Positions 7,542-18,400 are shown, numbered from the stretch's first letter. The stretch: 64,000 nt of DNA from CAZWSX01 sp964636985 (GCA_964636985.1 CAZWSX010000026.1:1-64000); one strand, 5' to 3'. The notes: generated by a model not told the origin, from the letters alone. Made by a program: numbers and translations.

Positions 7542-10500
7542 ATGTCGTCACGTCGTCGAAATTCGCACGAGTCACAACTGGCTGAGCTCCTTTATCGGAG
7601 CGTCGCAAGCCTCTTCACGCGGAAAATCAAGCAGGCGCAACGACGCACTACGCGAAGTCCCTTTCCTTCCCTCTGCGTCGAGCGACTCGAATCGCGTGAC
7701 TTATTCGCGGTGGCAGTCTTGGGGAATGATCGAATTCTCCGAGTCACAGGAACCGAGGCCGCCGATACGATCGACGTTCGGTTGAACCAAGGGCGATTGT
7801 CGATTCAAGACTCGCAAATTGTGGTCAATTCGATAGCTCTTGGTAGCGTGGAGTCATCCGCTGTTGACCAAATAATTGTAGAAGCTCTCGGAGGAGATGA
7901 CATTGTTCGACTCGATCTTGGTGGACAAGCCCTTTCGATACCTTCGACGATTCGTGGAGGCTTGGGTAGCGACATCATTCACGGAGGGACAGGCAAGGAC
8001 ACCATCGACGGAGGCGCTGGAACCGACTACCTGTATGGCAGCGACGGTGATGACGCGCTCTTTGGTGGCACTGAAGACGACAGTCGGGATTGGTTGAACG
8101 GCGAATACGGCAATGACCAGCTGTTCGGTGGAAATCGCTCGGACATTCTTTCGGGCCAAGGCGGAAATGATGTTCTCCACGGACAAGGTGGCGACGATTA
8201 CCAACTCCTAGGAGGGGCGGGTGAGGATGAGATCTACGGCGAAGCTGGCAATGACACGCTCGATGGGGGCGCCGGCACCGACTACCTGTTCGGCGGCGAT
8301 GATCACGACGTCATCTACGGTGGTGCCGAGGACGATTCCCGCGACTGGCTCAATGGCGAATATGGCAACGACAAACTCTATGGCGGAGGCGGTTCGGACA
8401 TCATCTCGGGCCAGGCCGGCAATGACGCGATCTTTGGCGAAGCGGGTGATGATTATCAGCTCCTAGGGGGAGCCGGTGAAGACACCATTTACGGCGGCTC
8501 GGGCAATGACACTCTCGATGGAGGATCGGGCGCGGACGTTTTGTTTGGCGGTAACGGCCATGACACTATCTACGGGGGAGCCGAAGATGATGCCATTGAC
8601 CGCTTATTCGGCGATGAGGGAAATGACAAGCTCTACGGCGGCGCTGGAAATGACGAGATCGAGGGCGGTTATGGCAATGATCAGATTTGGGGGGATCTCG
8701 GAGCTGATCTTCTTGATGGCAAAGAGGGCGATGACACCATATTTGGCGGCAAAGATCGAGACTGGAACATTTCCGATGCCGAAGATTCCGTCGGCTTCAT
8801 GGACTGTTCTGCCACTCAAGCAGACGTCAATTTGCCCAATCTAAGCGGAACCTGGTGGGTTCATTCCAATGGCCTTCCAGCGACGATCAAACAACAAGGC
8901 AGAACTTTGGTCTTAACGGACGAGTATGGCAGTGTCTTGCATGCAACGCTCGACGTAGACGCGTACGGAATTGTGGTGGCGCACACCGACCATCCAAGTC
9001 CATCGAATCAGGTAATAGAGATTCGTCAGGTAGGTGTAAAGACGCAGCTTCTCTGGGACGGCAATACATGGGATCGCTCATCAGTTGCAGGTACTTACTT
9101 CGTCGCCTCAAATGGTCTGAAAGCATCGATTCGTCAGTCGGGAGACACATTGACTTTGACCGACGAATATAACACCTCGACTGAGGCTCACTGGATCAGT
9201 TCCACTCGGTTTGAAGCCTGGGGTCAGGAGGCTTCCGTCGTGCAGCAAGGTTCAGTTACATACATACTTTGGGATGGCAATTACTGGGCTCGCGGTTCAA
9301 TAGCTGGTGACTACTATGTAGCCTCGAATGGTATGAAGGCATCAATTCGGCAGTCAGGGAACACGCTGACATTGACCGACGAATACGGCAATGACACACG
9401 GACCGAATGGGAAAGCCCGACACAGTTTTCCGCATGGGGACAATCGGTATCTGTTGTGCAGGAGGGATACTTGACACGTATCCTTTGGGACGGGAATTCG
9501 TGGGAACGCGGGTCTATCTCGGGAGACTACTTTGTTACTTCCAACGGCCTCAAAGCATCAATTTCCCAGAATGGGGAAGTGATTAGCTTGACCGACGAAC
9601 ATGGCAACACTACACGGGCAACGTGGGATAGCGCAACTCAATTTCATGCGTGGGGCCAAGTTGCGACGATGACGCAGGAAGGATTTGTGACTCGAATCGC
9701 GTGGTTCGGGAACGCGTGGGAATATTCAAGTATCGCTTACATATCTCGAGATTCAACAGGGGCAACTCTTGAAGTTCTTGGCACACCAGATGCAGACGAC
9801 ATCAAAGTTCATAGCGACGGAAGCTTGCTATGGGTCGAGATGAACAATCAGCTGGCGTTTCGTTGTCTTGACAACCAGCTCACGGCATTGGCAATTAACG
9901 CTGGCGCAGGAAATGATACTATTACATTACAACTCACGTCGTCTGTTGCAGCTACCGTGTTTGGCGCCGATGGAAACGACTTCCTCATTGGCAGCGTCCA
10001 TGATGATGTACTCCTTGGCGGCAACGGCGATGATTGGGTTTTTGGCGAGTCGGGAAATGACGTGCTTTTCGGCGAGAATGGAAATGACGTTCTGATGGGC
10101 GGCTTAGGAGATGATTGGTTATTTGCCGGACTTGAAGGATCCGATCAGTTGGACTCGGATTACCATCAGACTCATGGTAACGATACTTATGTTGTCGCGG
10201 GTACGAACTCATTCAGCGAGGTCGACGAATTTCGCCTCGTCACACGCAACGATGGCGCGATCGTTACGGTTCGCGAAGACAACAAGGGCACTGATGTGCT
10301 CTATTACAATGATGGCAGCACAGACAAAATGGACGATGATTTGTGGATCGACCGAACTCTTGACAACATAATTCGCGAGCTGTCGAAAATTGTTCCTGCG
10401 GTAGTCGATTTCGTTACGGGACTCTTTTCGGAGGGTTCTCCATCGTCATCCTCGCCAACATCGGCGTCCGTAACCCGCGGCTTTTGGGCTTATGGTGACT

Positions 10501-11174
10501 CTGTCGCTTCAATAACTTACGAAGGTGGGTCGTCGTGGGGTGGCAACGGTGATTCATGGAAACAGCCATCGCTATATGGCTGGCACAATGGAAGTTACGG
10601 CGGAAGTGCTTTTGAAAATATGATGCGGAAGGTTGATCCAATACGTCCATTGAGACGTCTGTGGGACGAAATCGTATCAGCCGCTTCTGCTACCTCAGAT
10701 GAATTAGCTATCACATACGTGCGGCAGTCTCTTGCGTGGAGTGGTGGTCGGCGGTCCGAGGAGTACTTCGATCATTTTTTGACGGGAAAGGGTGCTGGTG
10801 CTGATCTTGATGTCGCGGCGTATTTGGAAGACCCGGCCATTTGGAAAAAGTTGAGCTTAGCGATGCAGGAAAGCCCCAGTGGTGGCTTCCTCGACATCGA
10901 TCTGGATGATTACGCAAGTCCCGATTGGAAGCTGTCGGTTGGTCGTGCTCGAGTTAGTTGGGATGCTTGGCAAGAAGGCGCATGGACCGAGGACTGGGTT
11001 AGGAAGACAAAAATAACGGTTAAAAGCAACTACCTCTCTACTGAGCGCGGGCCGGTGATATCAAGAATGATGCAGCGTCTGATAACTAATGGAAAGGCAA
11101 CTGATTTTCAAATCACAGGGACGGCCATTTTGCTCGAAGATCTCGGTTTCGAAAAGAGATTTGGGGGTAAATAG
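7542..11174 (+). CDS. Large exported RTX-type Ca2+-binding protein with 72-aa tandem repeats (module A)
   Basis: A 1210-aa acidic protein. The N-terminal 45 residues are basic and end with ERLESRDLFAV, the L-E-x-R type motif found at the start of many planctomycete exported proteins. About residues 135-410 are glycine/aspartate nonapeptide repeats (GGxGxDxLxG), which form Ca2+-filled beta-rolls. Residues 434-733 are four copies of a 72-aa beta unit (consensus ..SNGxKASIRQSGxxLTLTDEYGN..), then a second short RTX block (about 800-880) and a unique 320-aa C-terminus with no recognised domain. GGGGAGA nine bases before the ATG supports the start. Likely secreted or cell-surface; function unknown. 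Confidence 0.85.
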   Translation: MSSRRRNSHESQLAELLYRSVASLFTRKIKQAQRRTTRSPFPSLCVERLESRDLFAVAVLGNDRILRVTGTEAADTIDVRLNQGRLSIQDSQIVVNSIALGSVESSAVDQIIVEALGGDDIVRLDLGGQALSIPSTIRGGLGSDIIHGGTGKDTIDGGAGTDYLYGSDGDDALFGGTEDDSRDWLNGEYGNDQLFGGNRSDILSGQGGNDVLHGQGGDDYQLLGGAGEDEIYGEAGNDTLDGGAGTDYLFGGDDHDVIYGGAEDDSRDWLNGEYGNDKLYGGGGSDIISGQAGNDAIFGEAGDDYQLLGGAGEDTIYGGSGNDTLDGGSGADVLFGGNGHDTIYGGAEDDAIDRLFGDEGNDKLYGGAGNDEIEGGYGNDQIWGDLGADLLDGKEGDDTIFGGKDRDWNISDAEDSVGFMDCSATQADVNLPNLSGTWWVHSNGLPATIKQQGRTLVLTDEYGSVLHATLDVDAYGIVVAHTDHPSPSNQVIEIRQVGVKTQLLWDGNTWDRSSVAGTYFVASNGLKASIRQSGDTLTLTDEYNTSTEAHWISSTRFEAWGQEASVVQQGSVTYILWDGNYWARGSIAGDYYVASNGMKASIRQSGNTLTLTDEYGNDTRTEWESPTQFSAWGQSVSVVQEGYLTRILWDGNSWERGSISGDYFVTSNGLKASISQNGEVISLTDEHGNTTRATWDSATQFHAWGQVATMTQEGFVTRIAWFGNAWEYSSIAYISRDSTGATLEVLGTPDADDIKVHSDGSLLWVEMNNQLAFRCLDNQLTALAINAGAGNDTITLQLTSSVAATVFGADGNDFLIGSVHDDVLLGGNGDDWVFGESGNDVLFGENGNDVLMGGLGDDWLFAGLEGSDQLDSDYHQTHGNDTYVVAGTNSFSEVDEFRLVTRNDGAIVTVREDNKGTDVLYYNDGSTDKMDDDLWIDRTLDNIIRELSKIVPAVVDFVTGLFSEGSPSSSSPTSASVTRGFWAYGDSVASITYEGGSSWGGNGDSWKQPSLYGWHNGSYGGSAFENMMRKVDPIRPLRRLWDEIVSAASATSDELAITYVRQSLAWSGGRRSEEYFDHFLTGKGAGADLDVAAYLEDPAIWKKLSLAMQESPSGGFLDIDLDDYASPDWKLSVGRARVSWDAWQEGAWTEDWVRKTKITVKSNYLSTERGPVISRMMQRLITNGKATDFQITGTAILLEDLGFEKRFGGK
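8012..8520 (+). repeat. 255-bp super-repeat within the RTX block
   Basis: Two consecutive 85-aa units share not only the RTX nonapeptides but the same irregular insertions: GGAGTDYL, DDSRDWLNGEYGND, DDYQLLGGAGED and GNDTLDGG recur with an offset of exactly 255 bases (for example ACTACCTG at 8026 and 8281). A third, shorter unit follows. This shows recent in-frame tandem duplication of a block of about nine nonapeptides. Confidence 0.75.
8842..9738 (+). repeat. Four tandem 216-bp (72-aa) coding repeats
   Basis: Equivalent positions (GGGACGGCAA-like) occur at 9055, 9271, 9487 and 9703, an exact 216-base period. At protein level each unit has a hydrophobic strand, SNGxKASI, a Q-x-G turn, LTLTDEYGN, a W-containing strand and ILWDGNxWxRGSI. 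The first unit is the most diverged, and includes a small insertion; units 2-4 are close to each other. The repeat lies inside the RTX protein gene. Confidence 0.8.
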
Positions 11175-11516
11175 GAGTTTGCAATTAAGGAAGGCGCAGC
11201 AAATGACTCTCGACCTTCAGCATCTCGTCGCTATAAGAGAACCTGACCGATCCAGTTCGCAAGCGACCGGCCAGTGGCGACTAGAAGAACGGCAATTGTG
11301 AATATGCCATCGACGGTGCGAAGTTCAATTGAACTCTTGATAAACATCAGAGTATAGGTTCAAAAACCATTCGGTTAACGATGGACAACATTTGTCGATG
11401 GCGTTCCAATTACGATCGCCGTACGACTCAGTTCCTGCATAAGATCAAGGAACGTCGGAAGGCTGACGGGGCGATGGTCTTCCACATGACTGGCGCAACT
11501 ACCATTCAAAACTCTC
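11175..11516. other. Gene-free spacer between RTX protein and kinase
   Basis: No coding sequence, clear promoter or strong hairpin was recognised. The 341-base gap makes it likely that the kinase has its own promoter rather than depending on the RTX gene. Confidence 0.4.
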
Positions 11517-14500
11517 ATGACGAACAAAACCCACTGCCCTGAACGTCAGAAACTCAAATCAGTCCTTGTCGACGGAGTCGCTAACGTGGAAGCAAGCCAA
11601 ATAGAAGCGCACCTCCTCGAATGTGCCGACTGCGCGCAGGCCACATTGAAGCTCTCGGCGGATGATACCCTGGTCCGCTCACTAAGACACAACTCGCCGA
11701 ATGACAGTACCGTTGCAGCTTCGAGAGAAGTCGTTCAGCGGCTCATTCAACATTTGCAGCAATTGCCCAACCAGACAGACACTTTGGCGCCAGCGGTGGA
11801 GCCTGGCAGGCTAGGATGCCTTGAGAACGAGTGGAAATCGAGTTTTTCGTCTGCGGAGGCAGACGATGAATTGGGTCGCCTCAACGGCTTTCGCATTTTG
11901 AAATTGCTGGGCCAAGGGGGAATGGGTGGCGTCTTCCTGGCTGAAGACCTGAAACTCGGACGGCGCGTTGCTTTGAAGGTGATGCGTCGAGGAGTCGCTG
12001 CCCAAGCCGATGCGGCAGAACGGTTCATTCGTGAGGCACGGGCAGTTGCGGCGGTGCATAATCCGCATGTCGTCACGATCTATCAAGTTGGCGAAGATCG
12101 TGGCGTGCCATTCTTCGCTCAGGAATTACTCCAGGGTGAATCCCTCGATGCGCTGTTAAAGCGCGAATCAATGCTGCCGATCGCCGATGTCATCTCCATT
12201 GGTCGGCAAATTGCGGCCGGGCTTGCTGCCGCACACGAACAGAACCTTATCCATCGGGATATCAAACCTGCTAACGTCTGGCTGGAAACTAGTGGCAACG
12301 TCAAGTTGCTCGACTTTGGGCTCGCGCGACCTTTGGGAAGCGATCAAGAACTGACGCAGTCGGGCGCGATCCTCGGCACACCGGCGTACATGGCACCGGA
12401 ACAGGCGCGGTCGGAGGATCTTGATGCCCGCTCGGACTTGTTCAGTCTCGGCTGCGTGCTGTATCGCATGTCGACGGGTGAGGAAGCATTTCGCGGCAAG
12501 GATGTAATGTCAACGCTGATGGCGCTGGCCACAGTCGAACCGTCCTCGCCACAGACGGTAAGGGCGGACGTGCCGCGAGAGCTATCGGACTTGATCATGC
12601 GATTGCTGGCAAAGAATCGCGACGCCCGGCCTGCTTCGGCGCATGAGGTCGAACGGCAACTGGCAGATATGGAAATTGCGACTCCGTCGACCGTCGAGGC
12701 AGCGCCGGCGCGACGCAATCCCAATCATGCTTGGCTGATTGGGGCAGGTTTCGCAGCGACATGTGTCCTTCTGGGTGTGATCATCATCACTGTTAAAGAT
12801 CGCCACGGGCGGGAAACGAAGATCTCGGTATCAACCCCAAACGACGTAAAGATCGTAAAGGTAGAGCAGGAGCCTGACTCAACACCGGCGGCTCCCGAAA
12901 ACGCCTTCTCGCTTTCGGGATTGGATCCCAGCAAGATTCCGGAGGAAGAGCGAGTCGATTCGCAGCCTGTCGAGTTAGTTGCGGTGATCGGCCAGCATCG
13001 TCTCCGTGACTGGTGGCAAGCAACCTCTGTCGTAATTCATCCGAGCGGATCGTTTTTGATCGAAGCCAGTGAGCGCAATACCCAATTCTGGTCGTTGGAC
13101 ACCTTGCAACGGTTGAATGGGAATGCGGGCGGGGCAATTCAAGCGGGGTGCACCTTCACTCCCGATGGCAAGTCGTGCATCAACGGACGTGCCAGGTATT
13201 CAGTCGATCTGTCGCGACCGGACAGTCCTCGCATCAAAGAATCGGCAAATCGTCCGCCTCGTAAAGTGCGCGAACAGGAGCAGATCGTCATATCTCCCGA
13301 CGCAAAGTGGATGTTGCTGGCCGGCTCACCAGCTGGGATTCTAGAAGTTTGGGATTTGTCCGGCGATGGATTTCGTTTCGTGAAGGAACTGCCGTACGCC
13401 GGCCGTAGTTCCACAAGTTTCCTGCAACTGTCGCGGGATGGACGGCGTCTGGCGTTGCGGGGGGACGGAGCCGACGAGAACTCTCCACAGGCGATCCGAT
13501 TATTCGAAGTCGATTGGGATGCGGCCGATGGACCAGCCCTCAAGCCCTTTGGCGAACCAATTCCTGGATTGACCGCTGTGTTGTCGGCCGATGGGCAACG
13601 ATTGGTTGCTGCTGATGAACTGGGCAATGCGAAATTGTTGAACCTGACAGAAATGCCTCCCCGAGTGGAAGCTGAATTTCAGTCGGCGGGTACGCCGTAC
13701 TTCTTCAGCGATGGCAAGCGATTAGCTCACAATGCTGGCCACATTAGCATTCTGGAGGCGTCGGACGGGGTTTGGAACTCGACGTATCGTCTGCCAACGG
13801 CTACGGGGACCAACTCTCGATTCTGGGTATCACCAGACGAGAAGACACTCATTGTTTCTGAATATTTCGTGGGTCACCTAAGAGTCTGGGATTTGACGAC
13901 CGATCCGCCGCGCGAACGTGGGGCTTCGATTTCGGCCGACAGTATGGCATTTTCGCCGGACGGCCGTATGCTCGCGATCAATGGCTGGGACCACAGTACC
14001 GTCTGGAACCTGACTGGCGCGCAACCAGAGCAGGTCAAGACGGTAGATCAGGGACCGGCGCAGTATCCGCCATCCTTTTCGTACGATTCGCGCCTAGTCG
14101 CCTTCTCTCATGTGGGCACCGACGTTTGGGACCTTTCGGCGGAGCCGCCTGCTGTGATTTCCAGTGGCAAGGACATTTTTCATCGATTTGCTCAGACCGA
14201 ACCGAAGGTAGAGATTTGGTCTGACAAGTATGCCACCTATCCTTACGAGATCACAGAACGCGGGTCCTTTCGAGTGACCCCACCGATTGAAACCGGCTTC
14301 GTATCGCCGGATACGCTCCATGACCCATTGGCAGGTGTGCGTGCCGAGTCAGGCCGATGTGTCCGAGTACTCGCCGACGGCAAATTGGGCGTCATCAATC
14401 TCAAAGACGGTACGCAGATCGTCGAAGTGCAACATCCGGCCAAGATAGTGAACCACTTCTGCTTATCCGCCAGCGGAGATGTGCTTGCGGCTTTCTCAGG

Positions 14501-14801
14501 CAACCAAACGATGGTGTGGGATCTGGCCGAAACACCGCCGCGTGAATACCCATTGCCTGATACGAACTCCTCAGATGCATTGTTTTCGTCCGACGGGAAG
14601 TTGCTGCTGGTCGCTCGAGGAGGCGGCGGCATTCAACTGTACGACTGGGCGGCCGGCCGGCATTTGCGAGATTTGGAATTTCCAGGCTGGGTCCGACAAA
14701 TGTTCTTGCATCCCGACAACCGCCACCTGGGCACGGTGAACGGCAACGGCACGATCTATATCCTGCGAATCCCAGAATTCCAGGCGAAGGTCGACAAGTG
14801 A
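11517..14801 (+). CDS. Membrane Ser/Thr protein kinase with C-terminal beta-propeller (module A)
   Basis: A 1094-aa PknB-type kinase. Residues 5-40 contain a Cys/His cluster (CPERQK, then HLLECADCAQ) like the zinc-finger anti-sigma domain (H-x3-C-x2-C). The kinase domain has a glycine loop near 132 (GQGGMGGVFLAED), catalytic HRDIKPANV near 246 and DFGLA near 266, all intact. One TM segment at about 404-427 is followed by about 650 residues of WD40-like strands ending in phrases such as VWDLSG, VWDLTT, VWNLTG and VWDLAE, so the propeller is outside the cytoplasm. It closes the sigma-RTX-kinase cassette; a plausible role is to sense an external signal and release or modify the sigma factor. The fragment of recombinase starts 20 bases after its stop. 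Confidence 0.9.
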   Translation: MTNKTHCPERQKLKSVLVDGVANVEASQIEAHLLECADCAQATLKLSADDTLVRSLRHNSPNDSTVAASREVVQRLIQHLQQLPNQTDTLAPAVEPGRLGCLENEWKSSFSSAEADDELGRLNGFRILKLLGQGGMGGVFLAEDLKLGRRVALKVMRRGVAAQADAAERFIREARAVAAVHNPHVVTIYQVGEDRGVPFFAQELLQGESLDALLKRESMLPIADVISIGRQIAAGLAAAHEQNLIHRDIKPANVWLETSGNVKLLDFGLARPLGSDQELTQSGAILGTPAYMAPEQARSEDLDARSDLFSLGCVLYRMSTGEEAFRGKDVMSTLMALATVEPSSPQTVRADVPRELSDLIMRLLAKNRDARPASAHEVERQLADMEIATPSTVEAAPARRNPNHAWLIGAGFAATCVLLGVIIITVKDRHGRETKISVSTPNDVKIVKVEQEPDSTPAAPENAFSLSGLDPSKIPEEERVDSQPVELVAVIGQHRLRDWWQATSVVIHPSGSFLIEASERNTQFWSLDTLQRLNGNAGGAIQAGCTFTPDGKSCINGRARYSVDLSRPDSPRIKESANRPPRKVREQEQIVISPDAKWMLLAGSPAGILEVWDLSGDGFRFVKELPYAGRSSTSFLQLSRDGRRLALRGDGADENSPQAIRLFEVDWDAADGPALKPFGEPIPGLTAVLSADGQRLVAADELGNAKLLNLTEMPPRVEAEFQSAGTPYFFSDGKRLAHNAGHISILEASDGVWNSTYRLPTATGTNSRFWVSPDEKTLIVSEYFVGHLRVWDLTTDPPRERGASISADSMAFSPDGRMLAINGWDHSTVWNLTGAQPEQVKTVDQGPAQYPPSFSYDSRLVAFSHVGTDVWDLSAEPPAVISSGKDIFHRFAQTEPKVEIWSDKYATYPYEITERGSFRVTPPIETGFVSPDTLHDPLAGVRAESGRCVRVLADGKLGVINLKDGTQIVEVQHPAKIVNHFCLSASGDVLAAFSGNQTMVWDLAETPPREYPLPDTNSSDALFSSDGKLLLVARGGGGIQLYDWAAGRHLRDLEFPGWVRQMFLHPDNRHLGTVNGNGTIYILRIPEFQAKVDK

Positions 14802-14821
14802 ACGACAAGGGGAAGTGGAGG

Positions 14822-15014
14822 GCTTCCGCACTGCGTGTCGTTCGCCACGCTTACGATCCATCACGGCCGCCACACGTTCATCTCACATGCGCTCGCTGGC
14901 GGTAGAACTCTTGCCGAAGTTCGCGATGCTGTGGGACACGCGAACATCTCCATTACCTCTGCCTACCTACATGTTGCTGTTGAGGATGATGGGGTGGGGA
15001 GGTTGTTTAGGTAG
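14822..15014 (+). pseudogene. Broken second copy of the tyrosine recombinase 3' end
   Basis: The sequence is a close but imperfect copy of bases about 6354-6557. In the frame ending at TAG 15012-15014 it reads FATLTIHHGRHTFISHALAG, then the VGHANISITSAYLHVAVEDDG region including His and the tyrosine nucleophile, but it lacks the first Arg box and has a deletion of about 17 bases near 14840 relative to the intact gene. It cannot encode a working recombinase. Together with the intact gene it forms direct repeats around the sigma/RTX/kinase cassette, consistent with integration next to, or duplication of, the recombinase end. Confidence 0.85.
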
Positions 15015-15414
15015 TTCCCAATAGCAAGTACCCAACGTTTTCGTCGGGCAAAGAAAACCCGAAAAAAATGTTGACGTTGTTTGGTCACCGTGCGAAAACA
15101 GCAATGACTCTATCCTTGACGGGCCACTACGTTAAATGGAAATCGGCAATGCGGCACTGATCCGCGTACGGACGTCTGCGAGAATGCGACGTGCTTCTAT
15201 TTCGAATGGCAGCCGCCAAACGCGAATCGGGCGTTTAACGCATTCGCTAAGAAAACGGACGAGCGCTTGACAGGCTTAACGCGCGGTAGGAAGCATCAGC
15301 CTACGTTCGGTTTGAATTGACATTGGCCGATTCCAACAAAGTTATTGTTCAACTGCATTTGAACGCTCTGCCCGCCGAAGTATCGCGAGAGCCGTATTGT
15401 GGAGAAGAATCGAA
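15015..15414. other. Gene-free stretch upstream of the NTPase gene
   Basis: About 400 bases without a supported gene. One frame near 15079-15140 reads a short integrase-like phrase (LFGHRAKTAMTLSLTGHYVKW) but it is too short to assign. The segment holds a possible promoter for the NTPase (listed separately). Confidence 0.4.
15317..15345 (+). promoter_or_regulatory. Possible sigma-70-type promoter for the NTPase gene
   Basis: A perfect TTGACA at 15317-15322 is followed after 17 bases by AGTTAT (15340-15345), a weak -10 match. The NTPase ATG is about 70 bases downstream. A second TTGACA lies near 15268 without a good -10. Weak evidence. Confidence 0.25.
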
Positions 15415-18400
15415 ATGTCTGATGACTCGGTGCTGGAAAAGCTCGCCCAATACGGGCTGACAGCGTTCTTCGGCAGTGTCTTAGGGGCCGCCATGGGAAA
15501 GGACCTGGCAGGGGTCTCGGTCAACCTCATTTCATCCGGCCTCGAACACCTCGGTGGCGAAGTCTTTAAGAAGGTTACCGAATCGAAGGGAAACCACCAC
15601 CTTCATAAGTTGGCCGCCGCCGCGTTCGAATCCACGATCAATGAAGTCCAGAAGGAAAGAAATGAACACGGCAGCAAGCGGTACTGGAGGGATAGCGATC
15701 TCGCAGCCTTAGGGAGCCTCAAGAAAGTTGTCAAGAGCCAACTGCTGCGATCGGATTCTCCGGAAGTGATCGCTTTGTTCGACGCGCTTCTCGTGGGGAG
15801 GACGCAGCAGCTCGAGAGTACTATTGAGACGCTCATCGCTTCACATCTCGAGGCGAGTGGCAGCGCCCAATGGCAAGAGTTGACGAAGTCGATCAAAAAT
15901 CGATTCTTCGTGGAGTTCCAGGATCACTACAAGTTGGAGCAATACAAAGAGGGGCGGCTCGCTCTCGAACGCGATATCGCTTGGGCGACACAGCAAACGT
16001 TGCAGGAGAATACCGCCGGCATCGCCTCATTTACAGCAGAGCAGCACAAACAGTTCGAAGCCATCCTTGGGAAACTCCAAGAGGTCGCCGACCGAGGCAT
16101 CCCGGGAGAATGGGCACCTCAATTACTGAGTCTCCGCAAGCCGTCCCTGGAATTCGTTACATTCGATTACGACGCTGCCGGCATCCATCCGCTAGGTCGG
16201 TTCGACTTTCGTCACCCGCGTACGGCATTTTTCGGTTACGGCAGGTTGATGAAAGACCTGAAACTGTTTTTAGAACCGAGACCTCGCGCCGGCTGGAACG
16301 ACGTCTCGTGGTGTATTTTGACGGGGCCGAGTGGTTCTGGGAAAAGCCGATTGGCCAACGAGCTTTGCCGGTTTGCCACAGAACATCGTTCCATGGACGC
16401 TGGATTTCTTCCGCGAGCCAATGTCGACGAAGAGTCTTGGAGAGTCGTCAAGGGAACATGGACGGTAGAAAAGGATACGCTCGTGGTCATTGACTACGCG
16501 GCGTCTCAGGCCGAGGACGTGCGGGCGCTGCTGCGCCGATACGGGATGAAAAACGTTAAAGCTGGAGCGCGTCTGCGCGTTTTGCTGCTCGAGGCGCCTA
16601 TTGCCCCTCGCATCAACCGCTGGTGGCAGCGAGATCTATTTGGACCTACGGGCGGCGGCCGCGACTACGTCGAACAGTCTTACTACTTGCCTCCGGGACG
16701 AGCGAAACCGAGGCGGGTGGAAGACATGGTGCAATTCGATATCAACAATCCTGTCTATGCATTGGATGATGATAGCCGAGCCCATATTCTGCGTACCGTC
16801 CTTAAGGAGGCAGGAATTCCCGAGAGTGGCCAGCCCACTCGAACACCGCTCCTCGATGGATTGAGGCTGATTGACCCCTTGAGTCGTCCGCTCTTCGCCC
16901 TACTGTACGCCGAAGTCTTGGCGGCCGGCTTGAAGGATCCCGCGCGCCAGGCAATGGTGCGAATCGACAACCAACTCGAACTCTTGTGGGAAATAATTGA
17001 CAGGCATTTCGATCGATGTCAATCCAACTGGAAAAACGAGTTGGACTTGGTAAGTTCTCACGTGAATTTGCTGTTACTCGCTTCCTTGGTCGATTCCCTG
17101 AAGGTTCAAGAGTTGGAGTCGATCTACGCTCAAAACGCAAACGTCCCGTCGCCACGAGCCCGCCGCGGCGAAGCTCCTTTGCACGACGAACTGTATCGGG
17201 ATTTGACCATCGGCCACTATGAGGACTTGAACGCTCCCTTACCTGGCTTGAAGCCCAGCATGCTTGCGCAAGCGCTGCTGCTTGGGCGGCTGCGGGCGAG
17301 AAGTTGCCTGCGCTCTGAGCAGGCGCGCGCGGTGATTGCCGATACGCAGGACGTCTTGCAGCACGCCTTGGAAATCAGACCTCGCGAGACACTCTGGTTT
17401 TTAGCGCGGACCTTCTACAATTTCGAGAATCTTAGCAAGGATGGCGATTCGGTAACCTCACCACTACTCGACGCGCTATCTAACCTGATACTTCGAGGAG
17501 GCGCGCTGAAGAGACCGGAAGCCGTTTTGACGTTAGCGACTTTTCTCAAGCGGCGAGGGCGCGACGACGCAGCCGCGAGGGTCCTCGCAGAACTTGGCGA
17601 TAGTGACGAAGTCGAACCAAGGTGGCGAACGGCCGCTAAGTTCGTTGTCGATACACAATTTGGTCAACAGTTTGCTCAAGACGAGAACAGCACTCGCGAC
17701 GTTCACTTCAAAGGCCCGTTTGCGGAAAAGTTGGCAAATAACCTCGGTATCGATGTCCGTTCAAAGCAGTCCGTCCTGCACGAACAATTTGAAAGGTTCA
17801 ATACGGCCCGCGACTTGGTGACAGAACGTCCCAGCGAGATTAGCGCCGCAGACAAAGCCGCTCTGACCACATTCCTCATGATGTCCGCGTGGGGACCCGA
17901 CATGCGGTTTTTCGGGGGCAAGAATCATTCCGACAAGGATCGGCAAAAAATATTCACCGGAATCTACGAAAAGATGCCCGACGCGATGCAAATCCTGTTG
18001 TGGAGGCATGCCCCTCGCACATTGTTGATGAGCGACGACGGCCAGACGCCTTGGGAGCATCGCATTGATGTTGGCTGGGTACGCGGTGTTTCGCTGATCT
18101 TTCCCGTCAACACTTCAACTTATGGCAACGCCTTTATGCGGGGCGAGAGATCCCTATACGAGTTGTCGGCGAAGCATATCCTATCCCCGGACGAGGAAGA
18201 CGAACGAAACAAGCCGCTCTTCATCATCGATTTGGTGCTCGTGCTCGACGGGCTATTCGACTTGTTCTTGCGGCAGGAAATCCATTCGATCTTCGACGGG
18301 TGGGATAGCCACATGGTCGCGGACATTACAGAACGCGTCGATCTCTTGTCGACTCTCGAATCAGAGCAAGGCGCGGGATTGCACGGCTTCGGCAGCCACT

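Noticed and set aside
8842..9738. Regular 216-bp repeats considered as a CRISPR or satellite array
   Set aside because: They are in frame inside an intact 1210-codon gene, lack spacers and vary as protein repeats do.
15079..15140. Short integrase-like phrase in the gap before the NTPase
   Set aside because: Only about 20 residues, no catalytic context; cannot be told from chance.
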